DNA of 35,491 nt from Sphingobium sp. (GTDB lineage: Bacteria > Pseudomonadota > Alphaproteobacteria > Sphingomonadales > Sphingomonadaceae): the NCBI GenBank assembly GCA_013911745.1, contig JACESO010000023.1:1-35491 (forward strand). Reading direction: 5' to 3'. Every line of letters begins with the position of its first letter. Position 1 is the stretch's first letter. The notes below the pieces were generated by a model. It searched no databases, was not told the DNA's origin, and worked only from the letters and a program-made list of their open reading frames with translations. The translations under genes were made by a program, and so were the position numbers. Shown here piece after piece: positions 15,803 to 22,179 of the stretch.

Positions 15803-16405
15803 ATGGATGTGAGAGATCGGCGGACACGGGGTTTCACCCTTTCATGGACGATGCTCTCGCCCGTTCCGTTGCTCCTCTCCGCCTGCGTCGGGCCGCCGGC
15901 CGACAGGGCCGCGCCCGCGCCCGCGCCTGCTCGGGCCACGCCCCAACCCGCGCGTCCGGCTCCACCGCCCGCGTCTGTCGCTGAACAGGCAAGCGATGCT
16001 GGCCTCACGGAATGGCAATATCGTCCGGTCGTGCCCGGTTCCTGGACCTATCGGGTGGAAGGGAATGGTTCGGTGGCGACCTTCGGGTCCGGGGCTGAGA
16101 CCGTCACGCTTCGGTGCGATCGGGCCAGCCGGCGGATCAGCCTTGGACGGGCGGCATCGGGGCAGGCGTTGGGCAATGCCAATGCGATCACGCTGCGCAC
16201 CAGCTATGGCGCGGTTGTCTGGCCCGCAACCTTCATGGGCGGGGCGTCGCCGCAAATGGTCGCCACGCGGACGGCATCCGACGCGGTTCTGGATCAACTG
16301 GCCTATAGCCGCGGCAAATTCGCGCTGGAAAGCGCCGGTCAGCCTGCGCTGATCCTGCCCGCTTGGGCGGAAATCGGTCGAGTGATCGAGGATTGTCGCG
16401 GCTGA
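15803..16405 (+). CDS. Putative lipoprotein, hypothetical
   Basis: From the ATG at 15803 (GGGAG about 3 nt upstream) the protein has 200 residues and a lipoprotein signal: basic start, hydrophobic stretch MLSPVPLLLSAC and lipobox LSAC with Cys28. A Pro/Ala-rich linker follows (APAPAPARATPQPARPAPPP). The C-terminal domain (WQYRPVVPGSWTYRVEGNGS through LPAWAEIGRVIEDCRG) has two cysteines and alternating strands and looks like an invasion-associated-locus-B-like or related periplasmic fold, but I cannot assign it firmly. It starts 31 bp after the phosphoesterase gene. Earlier (15773) and later (15851) ATG starts are possible. Confidence 0.75.
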   Translation: MDVRDRRTRGFTLSWTMLSPVPLLLSACVGPPADRAAPAPAPARATPQPARPAPPPASVAEQASDAGLTEWQYRPVVPGSWTYRVEGNGSVATFGSGAETVTLRCDRASRRISLGRAASGQALGNANAITLRTSYGAVVWPATFMGGASPQMVATRTASDAVLDQLAYSRGKFALESAGQPALILPAWAEIGRVIEDCRG

Positions 16406-16553
16406 GCCGTTTCGCTGCGCTTCGCGGACGCGAAAGTATGATTCGAAAAAAGAAAATTACAAGCCTTGATCGCCGCCTGCGTCTGATTCACTATGATGTC
16501 GTGGCCGAACAAAGGCTTGAAACCGGCGACGGCCACGCGGGCTTCAACATAGC

Positions 16554-16568
16554 GAAAGGAGGTGATCC
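16554..16568 (+). promoter_or_regulatory. Extreme Shine-Dalgarno: 15-nt complement of the 16S rRNA tail
   Basis: GAAAGGAGGTGATCC is the exact reverse complement of GGATCACCTCCTTTC, the conserved 3' end of bacterial 16S rRNA. AGGAGG lies 7 nt from the ATG at 16570, an optimal distance. Ordinary sites use 4-6 nt of this tail; 15 contiguous matches are exceptional. The match ends at both sides, so this is not a fragment of an rRNA gene. Confidence 0.8.
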
Positions 16569-16569
16569 G

Positions 16570-16626
16570 ATGTCTCATGGTTCAGCAATGGGGTCGGTCA
16601 AGTCCATTCGGGGAATGCGCCGCTGA
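16570..16626 (+). CDS. 18-residue mini-ORF with extreme ribosome-binding site
   Basis: The ATG at 16570 opens 18 codons (MSHGSAMGSVKSIRGMRR) and a TGA. The peptide is small, basic and Met/Ser/Gly-rich, with no membrane helix or signal. It lies 7 nt behind a Shine-Dalgarno complementary to 15 nt of the 16S tail, which argues that initiation here matters. The same frame is open upstream to an ATG at 16438 (62 codons), but that start has no good ribosome-binding site. It could be a functional micropeptide, a leader peptide for the downstream structured RNA, or a ribosome-binding decoy. I do not recognise it. Confidence 0.5.
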   Translation: MSHGSAMGSVKSIRGMRR

Positions 16627-16766
16627 GCGACGCCGCTGCGTCGATCCTTTCCATGACGATGACGATGTGAGAGCCGGCACACAGGCCGTCGCTCGTCGCA
16701 GGACAGGATAGCGCGAACAGACATTCTCCTTGGGCGGCACTTCCGGCCGCTGACCATGTCAATGAT

Positions 16767-16809
16767 GGGCCGTCGGGGCTTTCGCACCCGGCGGCCCCTC
16801 TCATTTTTT
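16767..16809 (+). terminator. Intrinsic terminator-like hairpin of the mini-ORF transcript
   Basis: GGGCCGTCGGG (16767-16777) pairs with CCCGGCGGCCC (16787-16797), 11 bp with one G-U pair and a 9-nt loop. A run of six T follows at 16804-16809, six bases after the stem. This is a good candidate end for the transcript containing the mini-ORF. Confidence 0.7.
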
Positions 16810-16848
16810 GGGAGGTGGGAGCGTGGTGCGTGCCTGTCGGCTGATATT

Positions 16849-16920
16849 CCCTCTCCTCCTTTGGGAGAGGTAGCGAGACTTGCTGAGCGAAGCGAAGTTA
16901 GTCGCAGCTAGGAGAGAGGG
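16849..16920. repeat. Palindromic intergenic repeat, unit 1
   Basis: CCTCTCC/GGAGAGG (16850-16856 and 16864-16870) form an inner hairpin. The outer ends CCCTCTCCT and AGGAGAGAGGG (16849-16857 and 16910-16920) can pair across the unit, enclosing a stretch with GCGAAGCGAAG. Such compact nested palindromes in a non-coding gap are typical of dispersed REP- or MITE-like repeats. Copy number in the genome cannot be seen here. Confidence 0.5.
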
Positions 16921-16967
16921 ATCGACGCACCGCCCCCTCTTCCAACTCCGCCTAATTCGCTCCGCTC

Positions 16968-17004
16968 ATAAGGCTCCTTATCCTTCTCCCCCGAGGGGAG
17001 AAGG
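16968..17004. repeat. Palindromic intergenic repeat, unit 2
   Basis: Two adjacent perfect dyads: ATAAGG-CT-CCTTAT (16968-16981) and CCTTCTCCCC-CGA-GGGGAGAAGG (16982-17004, 10-bp arms with a 3-nt loop). They resemble dispersed extragenic palindromes and lie just downstream of the holin gene, where the second could also act as a Rho-assisted 3' end. Between this unit and unit 1 I see nothing else. Confidence 0.5.
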
Positions 17005-17052
17005 GCTACCGCGCTGCGCCGAACATTAGGGCGCAACGGCCACACGAAGCCG

Positions 17053-17328
17053 CTAAGACTTTCCGCCCTTCGCCTTGTCCCACGCGCGGGCGGCGGTGTA
17101 GCCGAGATAGCCGGTGCCAAAGAGCGCGTAGAGCGGTTCGGGCAGGGCATTGAGATAGGCGCGCATCGCTGCGGTGATCGCCGCCGCCAGCGCCGGCCGC
17201 CATCCGCCGAGCAGGCCGACGGGGATCGACCAGAGCAGCAGCGCATAGATGAGGTAGAGGAAGGCGGGACGGGCGCGCCGCGTCCACGGGTCGCTTTCGT
17301 CCGGCGGGTCGGGTGGAGGGATGGCCAT
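17053..17328 (-). CDS. Holin-like protein (3TM holin family)
   Basis: A 91-residue small membrane protein. After a Pro/Asp-rich start there are hydrophobic segments at about 22-43 (AFLYLIYALLLWSIPVGLLG) and 47-60, and the C-terminal PEPLYALFGTGYLGYTAARA motif is typical of the 3TM holins associated with gene-transfer-agent release. A basic tail (DKAKGGKS) ends the protein. It starts 1 nt after the stop of the muramidase gene (TAG-G-ATG), so it is the second gene of a two-gene release cassette. It should permeabilise the inner membrane so that the muramidase reaches peptidoglycan. Confidence 0.85.
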   Translation of the reverse strand: MAIPPPDPPDESDPWTRRARPAFLYLIYALLLWSIPVGLLGGWRPALAAAITAAMRAYLNALPEPLYALFGTGYLGYTAARAWDKAKGGKS

Positions 17329-17329
17329 C

Positions 17330-17869
17330 CTAACCGATTCGGTTCGCGAGCCAGCCGTATAGAAAGGCTTCGTTGCCGGGCCGGCTCTCTGCCAGCGCGA
17401 TATAGCGTTCCCCCTGCAACGCCTCCATTGCCTTCAGCATCACCTTGTCGCCGCCGGGGCCGCGCAATGCTCTGAAGCGCCGCAACGCGCCCAGCGTCCG
17501 CGCGCCGATCTGCCGGTCCAGCTTCAGGTCGGGATAGTCCTGCTGGTTGCGGTTGAGCGCATTGAGCGCGCGCTGGAGGAAGCCGATGGCGGTCGCCGGG
17601 CCCATATTCACTGCGGTGTCGAACAGTTCCGCCGCCACTGCCCAGCTGATCTCCGCGACAAAGGTAAAGCCGGGCTGATCCCAGTAAAGTCGCCGGTACA
17701 CCGACTCGGCAAAGCTGCGTGGCAGCGCCTTCATATCGTCGAAATAGCCATTGTCGCGGGCGACATCGCGGGTGATGCCCATGTTCGTCGGCCCGCCCCG
17801 GTCGGCGCGGTGATCGCTATAGCCGCCTTCGCGGGCGATGACCTCGTCGATCAGATCGTGAATGTCCAT
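17330..17869 (-). CDS. GH108 holin-associated N-acetylmuramidase
   Basis: A 179-residue peptidoglycan hydrolase. The N-terminal glycoside hydrolase 108 domain shows IAREGGYSDHRADRGGPTNM with the catalytic Glu at residue 14, followed by WAVAAELFDTAVNMGPATAI. The C-terminal half (QIGARTLGALRRF) is the PG_binding_3 domain usual in this family. There is no signal peptide, which agrees with export through the adjacent holin. GGAGG lies 8 nt before the ATG. Such muramidase/holin pairs occur in prophages and in gene-transfer-agent systems; no structural phage gene is near, so this is either a separate release locus or a domesticated remnant. Confidence 0.92.
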   Translation of the reverse strand: MDIHDLIDEVIAREGGYSDHRADRGGPTNMGITRDVARDNGYFDDMKALPRSFAESVYRRLYWDQPGFTFVAEISWAVAAELFDTAVNMGPATAIGFLQRALNALNRNQQDYPDLKLDRQIGARTLGALRRFRALRGPGGDKVMLKAMEALQGERYIALAESRPGNEAFLYGWLANRIG

Positions 17870-18012
17870 ATGCCGTGCCTCCGGTGTGGATGATGAGGCG
17901 GATCATTTATCCCATATGGTTATCTGTAGGACAGCGGGTTCCATGGATCACTTTCTCTTCCGGTCAAGTCAGGCCGCCGCTAAGGCTGGACGCAGTAACA
18001 GGAAGGACCGCC

Positions 18013-18315
18013 ATGGACATCGACATACCGCATCAGCTGGGCAAGGCCGAGGCGAAGCGCCGCGTTGAGGCGGGGCTGCCCAAGCTGGAGAAGCATATTC
18101 CCGGCGGTGGCACGGTAACGGCGCACTGGCCATCGGACGATGTGCTCGACATGCGCATCGACGTGATGGGCCAGTCCATTCCCACCCGGCTGCTGATCGA
18201 GGATGCCAACATCCGCGCCACGGTCGATGTGCCGATGATGCTGAAGATGATGTCCGGCCCGATTTCCGACTTCATCCGCACGAGCGCGCAGAAGATGCTG
18301 ACCGGCCCCGCATAA
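18013..18315 (+). CDS. Polyhydroxyalkanoic acid system family protein
   Basis: A 100-residue soluble protein matching the PHA-granule-region family: [20 protein letters not shown] at the start, then [40 protein letters not shown] and a short C-terminus. The family name comes from its place near PHA genes in some bacteria; its biochemical role is not established, and no PHA synthase is seen here. The ATG at 18013 follows AGGAAGGA with 5 nt spacing. A hairpin shared with the converging tRNA-Pro gene follows the stop. Confidence 0.85.
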   Translation: MDIDIPHQLGKAEAKRRVEAGLPKLEKHIPGGGTVTAHWPSDDVLDMRIDVMGQSIPTRLLIEDANIRATVDVPMMLKMMSGPISDFIRTSAQKMLTGPA

Positions 18316-18327
18316 GGCTCGAAAACG

Positions 18328-18368
18328 AAAACGCCGTCCCTTGCATGATGCTAAGGAACGGCGGTTTT
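18328..18368. terminator. Bidirectional terminator between the PHA-system gene and tRNA-Pro
   Basis: CGCCGT-CCTT and AAGG-ACGGCG form an interrupted stem (18332-18342 with 18353-18363), flanked by AAAA on the left and TTTT on the right. It therefore ends in a T-run when read on either strand. It sits between the stop at 18315 and the tRNA 3' end at 18372. Confidence 0.75.
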
Positions 18369-18371
18369 CCT

Positions 18372-18448
18372 TGGTCGGGACGAGAGGATTCGAACCTCCG
18401 ACCCCCACACCCCCAGTGTGATGCGCTACCAGGCTGCGCTACGTCCCG
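18372..18448 (-). tRNA. tRNA-Pro (anticodon GGG)
   Basis: The minus strand folds as a full cloverleaf. The acceptor stem CGGGACG pairs with CGTCCCG. The D-stem is GCGC/GCGC with the loop AGCCTGGTA. The anticodon stem is TCACA/TGTGG with the loop CTGGGGG, giving anticodon GGG for proline CCC codons. The T-arm is GGAGGTTCGAATCCTC. The terminal CCA is encoded (TGG at 18372-18374 on the plus strand). No integrase or att-like repeat is seen beside it. Confidence 0.95.
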
Positions 18449-18461
18449 ACCGGAGGGCGCC

Positions 18462-18489
18462 CTTTAGAAGCAGCGGGACGAAGTTGCAA
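18462..18489 (-). promoter_or_regulatory. Probable promoter of tRNA-Pro
   Basis: Read on the minus strand, TTGCAA (18489-18484), a 16-bp spacer and CTAAAG (18467-18462) fit a weak sigma-70-type promoter ending 13 nt before the tRNA 5' end. A GC palindrome (AGGGCGCCCT) lies between the -10 element and the tRNA. Confidence 0.4.
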
Positions 18490-18634
18490 GGGCTGTTCTC
18501 GCCGCGACGCGCAACTGGTCCCGTGCCCTAATCATATTGCCTCTTGCCCCCTGTCTGTGTTAGCCGCCCGCGCTTGATGCGTGGATGCCGCAAGGCCGTC
18601 CGCGCCCGACAGAAAACAAGGCGAAAGTCCACCC

Positions 18635-18970
18635 ATGTTCATTACCCCAGCCTTGGCCCAGACTGCGGGCGGGCAAGCGTCCGGTGCCGGTATCCTGGTG
18701 CAGATGGCGCCGCTGGTCCTGATCTTCGTCGTCTTCTATTTTCTGCTGATCCGTCCGCAGCAGAAAAAGATGAAGGAGCATAAGGCCAAGATCGATGCGG
18801 TGAAAAAGGGCGATCAGGTCGTCACAGGCGGCGGGCTGGTCGGCAAGGTGGCGCGCGTGGACGACATCTATGTCGACATCGAACTGGCGCCCGGCATGAA
18901 GGTGAAGGCGGTCAAGTCGACCCTTGCCGAGGTGATCGATCCGGCCACCGCCAAGCCTGCGAACGACTGA
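18635..18970 (+). CDS. yajC: Preprotein translocase subunit YajC
   Basis: A 111-residue inner-membrane protein with one transmembrane helix at about 19-39 (ILVQMAPLVLIFVVFYFLLI), immediately followed by RPQQKKMKEHKAKI. The cytoplasmic domain contains KKGDQVVTGGGLVGKVARVD, the signature of YajC. It associates with SecDF and YidC around the SecYEG translocon. The ATG at 18635 directly precedes the helix; its ribosome-binding site is weak. It is the first gene of yajC-secD-secF, with secD starting 8 nt after its stop. Confidence 0.96.
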   Translation: MFITPALAQTAGGQASGAGILVQMAPLVLIFVVFYFLLIRPQQKKMKEHKAKIDAVKKGDQVVTGGGLVGKVARVDDIYVDIELAPGMKVKAVKSTLAEVIDPATAKPAND

Positions 18971-18978
18971 ACGCACCC

Positions 18979-20577
18979 ATGCTGAACTTTTCCCGCTGGG
19001 CGATCTTCGCGATCCTCCTGCCGCTGGCGATCGGCGCGCTGTGCGCCATCCCGACCTTCCTGCCCGAAGCGACCGTGGCGAAGCTGCCCGGCTTCATGCA
19101 GACGCGCGTCAACCTCGGCCTCGACCTTGCGGGCGGTAGCCACCTGCTGCTGGAAGCATCCACGCAGGACGTGGCGAAGCAGCGGCTCGCCAACATGGAG
19201 GAGCAGATCCGCACGGAGCTGCGGCGAACCGATCCCCGGATCGCGATTGGCGACATTTCCGCCCGAGATGGCAAGCTCAGCTTCATGGTGCGCGACGCCA
19301 GCCAGGTCGATGCCGCGGTGGAACGCATTCGTCCGTTGACGCAGGGCGCGGGCCTTACCGGACAGCGCGACTTCAATGTCGAGGTGGTGAACAGCACGAC
19401 CATCGTCGTCACCCCGACCGATGCGGGCATCAACAATGCGGTCAAGAGCGCTATGGAAGTCGCGACCGAGGTGATCCGCAAGCGCATCGACGAAATGGGT
19501 ACGCGCGAACCCACCATCCAGCAGCAGGGCAGCAACCGCATCGTCGTGCAGGTGCCCGGCCTTCAGGATCCCAAGGCGCTCAAGGATTTGCTGGGCCAGA
19601 CGGCGAAGCTGGAATTCAAGCTGGTTGACGTCAACGCCAACCCGGCCGAAGTAGCGCAGGGCCGCGCACCGGTGGGCAGCGAAGTGCTGCCCTATCCTGG
19701 CAATCCCGCGGGCGTACCGGTGATCGCGGTCAAGCGGCAGGTGATGGTGTCGGGCGAGGATCTGACCGACGCCACGCAAGGCTATGACCAGAACAACCAG
19801 CCGATCGTCAACATCCGCTTCAACGGGTCGGGCGGCCGCAAGTTCGGCCAGGTGACGTCGCAGAACGTCAACCGCCCCTTCGCGATCATCCTGGACGGCA
19901 AAGTGCTGTCCGCCCCCAACATCAACGAGCCGATCCTGGGCGGCAGCGCGCAGGTGAGCGGCAACTTCACGGTGGAAAGCGCCAACCAGCTCGCCATCGC
20001 GCTGCGATCGGGCAAGCTGCCGGTCGACCTGACGGTGGTGGAGGAACGGACCGTGGGTCCGGGCCTTGGCGCCGACTCCATTCGCGCCGGCCTGATCGCA
20101 TCGATCATTGCCGTCGTCGCGGTTGCCGCCTTCATGTTCGTGAGCTACGGCCGCTTCGGCGTCTATGCCAACATCGCCGTCACCATCAACGTGCTGGTGA
20201 TCCTGGGCGTGATGGGGATGCTGGGGGCGACGCTGACCCTGCCCGGCATCGCCGGCTTCGTGCTGACCATCGGCACGGCAGTGGACGCCAACGTGCTGAT
20301 CTACGAACGCATCCGGGAGGAAAGGCGGCGGGGCCGTAACATCGTCGCGTCGATCGAACATGGCTATAAGGAAGCCAGCCGCACCATCTTCGAAGCGAAC
20401 GTCACCCACGCTATCGCTGGCGGCATCATGCTGGCGCTGGGATCGGGACCGGTCAAGGGCTTCGCGATCGTGCTGCTGATCGGCATCGCGACCAGCGTGT
20501 TCACGGCCGTCACCTTCACGCGCCTGCTGGTGGCCCATTGGGTCCGTACCAAGCGCCCGACCGAAATCGTCATCTGA
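18979..20577 (+). CDS. secD: Protein translocase subunit SecD
   Basis: A 532-residue RND-superfamily subunit that, with SecF, uses proton motive force to complete protein export on the periplasmic side. It has an N-terminal membrane segment, the P1 base motif NLGLDLAGGSHLLLEASTQD, a large periplasmic domain (DGKVLSAPNINEPILGGSAQ) and a C-terminal five-helix bundle starting near SIIAVVAVAAFMFVSYGRFG and containing IGTAVDANVLIYERIREERR. It is shorter than the E. coli protein (615) mainly in the periplasmic part, as usual in alphaproteobacteria. It is followed by secF after 20 bp. Confidence 0.97.
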   Translation: MLNFSRWAIFAILLPLAIGALCAIPTFLPEATVAKLPGFMQTRVNLGLDLAGGSHLLLEASTQDVAKQRLANMEEQIRTELRRTDPRIAIGDISARDGKLSFMVRDASQVDAAVERIRPLTQGAGLTGQRDFNVEVVNSTTIVVTPTDAGINNAVKSAMEVATEVIRKRIDEMGTREPTIQQQGSNRIVVQVPGLQDPKALKDLLGQTAKLEFKLVDVNANPAEVAQGRAPVGSEVLPYPGNPAGVPVIAVKRQVMVSGEDLTDATQGYDQNNQPIVNIRFNGSGGRKFGQVTSQNVNRPFAIILDGKVLSAPNINEPILGGSAQVSGNFTVESANQLAIALRSGKLPVDLTVVEERTVGPGLGADSIRAGLIASIIAVVAVAAFMFVSYGRFGVYANIAVTINVLVILGVMGMLGATLTLPGIAGFVLTIGTAVDANVLIYERIREERRRGRNIVASIEHGYKEASRTIFEANVTHAIAGGIMLALGSGPVKGFAIVLLIGIATSVFTAVTFTRLLVAHWVRTKRPTEIVI

Positions 20578-20597
20578 CGGGGCGGGAGAGAAACGTC

Positions 20598-21584
20598 ATG
20601 AAACTGCTCAAACTCGTCCCCGACAACACCAACATCGGCTTCGTCGCGATGCGCAAATGGGCGTTCGCGCTCACCGCGCTGCTGACGGTACTGGCGATCG
20701 GCGCGACCCTGCACCGGGGCCTCAACATGGGCGTCGATTTCGTCGGCGGCCTGATGATCGAGGCGAAGTTTCCGCAGAATGTGGAAACGGACAAGGTCCG
20801 CTCGACCATCGCTGCCCTGAATGTCGGCGAAAGCTCGCTGCAACAGTTCGGCGATCCCAAGACGGTGCAGATCCGCCTGCCCCTGCCAGAACAGGGCGGC
20901 GCGGGCGCATCCAACGCCGTGGTCGAAAAGACTCGGAAGGCGATGGAAGCGGAGTTTCCCGGCGTCACCTTCTCCCGCTACGACACCGTGTCGGGCAAGG
21001 TGTCGGGCGAGCTGATCCAGACGGGCGTGCTGGCGGTCATGCTGGCGGTGATCGGCATCGCGATCTTTTCCTGGTTCCGCTACGAATGGCAGTTCGGCGT
21101 CTCGACCTTCGTCGCTATCATGCACGACGTGTTGATGACGCTGGGCTTCTTCGCGGTGACGCAGCTGGAATTCGACCTGAACATCGTGGCTGCCGTGCTG
21201 ACGATCGTTGGCTATTCGATCAACGACAAGATGGTGATCGACGATCGTATCCGTGAAAATATGCGCAAATATCGCAAGATGGACATGAAGGCGCTGATCG
21301 ACCTGTCCGTCAACGAAACGCTGCCGCGCACGGTCATGACCTCCGTCACCATCCTGCTGGCGCTTGGCGCGCTGCTGCTGTTCGGCGGCCATGTGCTGCG
21401 CGGCTTCACTGCCGCGATGATGCTGGGCGTGGTGGTGGGCACCTATTCGTCCATCTATGTCTCCTCCTCGCTGCTGATCTCGCTGGGCCTGACCCCGGCG
21501 GCGGCGGAGAAGAAGGCGTCGAAGAAGGGCTATGCCGGCAATGCCGAGCGCGTCGGCCCCCGCGATGACGGGGCGCGGCCCTGA
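20598..21584 (+). CDS. secF: Protein translocase subunit SecF
   Basis: A 328-residue partner of SecD. It has the N-terminal helix FALTALLTVLAIGATL, then GLNMGVDFVGGLMIEAKFPQ, a small periplasmic domain and the C-terminal helices with VGYSINDKMVIDDRIREN. The last residues are a hydrophilic tail (KKASKKGYAGNAERVGPRDD). The ATG at 20598 follows GGGAGAG. Its stop TGA (21582-21584) is overlapped by the apparent CTG start of the next gene. Confidence 0.97.
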   Translation: MKLLKLVPDNTNIGFVAMRKWAFALTALLTVLAIGATLHRGLNMGVDFVGGLMIEAKFPQNVETDKVRSTIAALNVGESSLQQFGDPKTVQIRLPLPEQGGAGASNAVVEKTRKAMEAEFPGVTFSRYDTVSGKVSGELIQTGVLAVMLAVIGIAIFSWFRYEWQFGVSTFVAIMHDVLMTLGFFAVTQLEFDLNIVAAVLTIVGYSINDKMVIDDRIRENMRKYRKMDMKALIDLSVNETLPRTVMTSVTILLALGALLLFGGHVLRGFTAAMMLGVVVGTYSSIYVSSSLLISLGLTPAAAEKKASKKGYAGNAERVGPRDDGARP

Positions 21585-21973
21585 CGGATATCGGCATCCA
21601 GGTCCGCCGCGACGACAGCGGGCAGGGGCCGATCGTCACCGGCTTTCAGGGTCGGGGCTTCCGGGTACGCGACGATGTGTTCCCCGACGGCCTGCTGCTC
21701 AGCCCCGTCCGCGCGCTGGCCTGGGTCGACGCGCCGGCGGTGGATGCGTTGACGCCCGACGCACTGGGCGATCTGCTGCTGCTCGGTCCCGCGCCTGAAT
21801 TCCTGCTGCTGGGCACCGGCGGCGGCTTGCGCCAGCCGCCCCGCGCCTTCATCCGGGCGCTGGAGGGTCGAGGCATCGGCGTGGAAGCGATGGACAGCCG
21901 CGCCGCCGCGCGCGCATGGGGCGTGCTGCGCGCCGAGGATCGCTGGATCGTGGCGGCGCTGCTGCCGCTCTGA
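21581..21973 (+). CDS. Mth938-like domain protein, probable CTG start
   Basis: A Mth938/DUF498-type protein: SGQGPIVTGFQGRGFRVRDD, FPDGLLLSPVRALAW, PEFLLLGTGGGLRQPPRAF and GIGVEAMDSRAAARAWGVLR. The frame is open back to a stop at 21566 but contains no ATG, and the only GTG (21677) would remove the first strands of the domain. CTG at 21581 gives 130 residues, restores the expected N-terminus (TDIGIQVRRDDS) and overlaps the secF stop as CTGA, the exact analogue of an ATGA coupling. The alternative is an N-terminally truncated protein from the GTG. The function of the family is unknown; neighbours suggest only co-expression with secDF. Confidence 0.75.
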   Translation: MTDIGIQVRRDDSGQGPIVTGFQGRGFRVRDDVFPDGLLLSPVRALAWVDAPAVDALTPDALGDLLLLGPAPEFLLLGTGGGLRQPPRAFIRALEGRGIGVEAMDSRAAARAWGVLRAEDRWIVAALLPL

Positions 21974-22127
21974 GCGACCTGTCCTATCGCCCTTCCGGAG
22001 GGCAGGGTACGCACAGGATCGTAAGGGTGGAGTAGGAAAGCAAATGTCCCACTCGCGCAATTCTCTCTCAAAATCTGCGGGACATATGCGAAGTTAAGGG
22101 GCAGCAGGCGATCTTCGCCCAAAGAAA

Positions 22128-22153
22128 AAGGGCCGCCCGGTGGAGCGGCCCTT
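22128..22153 (-). terminator. Terminator of the autotransporter gene
   Basis: AAGGGCCGC (22128-22136) and GCGGCCCTT (22145-22153) make a 9-bp stem with an 8-nt loop. Read on the minus strand the stem is followed by TTTTTC, 27 bp after the autotransporter stop. On the plus strand it may also end transcription of the secDF unit. Between it and the Mth938 gene, ATGTCCC and GGGACAT (22044-22050, 22079-22085) form another, widely spaced inverted repeat. Confidence 0.75.
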
Positions 22154-22179
22154 CCTTGTTCCGGCGGGGGTCGTGGAGA

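Larger units (their letters stand above)
16438..16810 (+). other. Candidate small structured transcript carrying an 18-codon ORF
   Basis: This stretch follows the lipoprotein gene and ends in a terminator-like hairpin. It contains an inverted repeat (CGTGGCCG/CGGCCACG, 16500-16507 and 16530-16537), the very strong ribosome-binding site at 16554-16568, the mini-ORF, and about 140 nt of untranslated sequence before the terminator. A CCTTTCC at about 16645 could pair with the GAAAGG of the ribosome-binding site. No gene on this strand follows closely, so it looks like a stand-alone RNA unit rather than a leader. The 5' end is not defined. Confidence 0.4.

Noticed and set aside
16554..16568. 16S rRNA gene fragment in reverse orientation
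   Set aside because: Similarity stops exactly at the 15-nt anti-Shine-Dalgarno match; the following bases do not continue into 16S sequence.
18372..18448. tRNA-Pro as an integration site for a mobile element
   Set aside because: No integrase, and no direct repeat of the tRNA 3' end is visible on either side within the window.
18868..20538. 556-codon open frame antisense to secD
   Set aside because: secD is complete and in operon order; the antisense frame has no recognisable domain or start signal.
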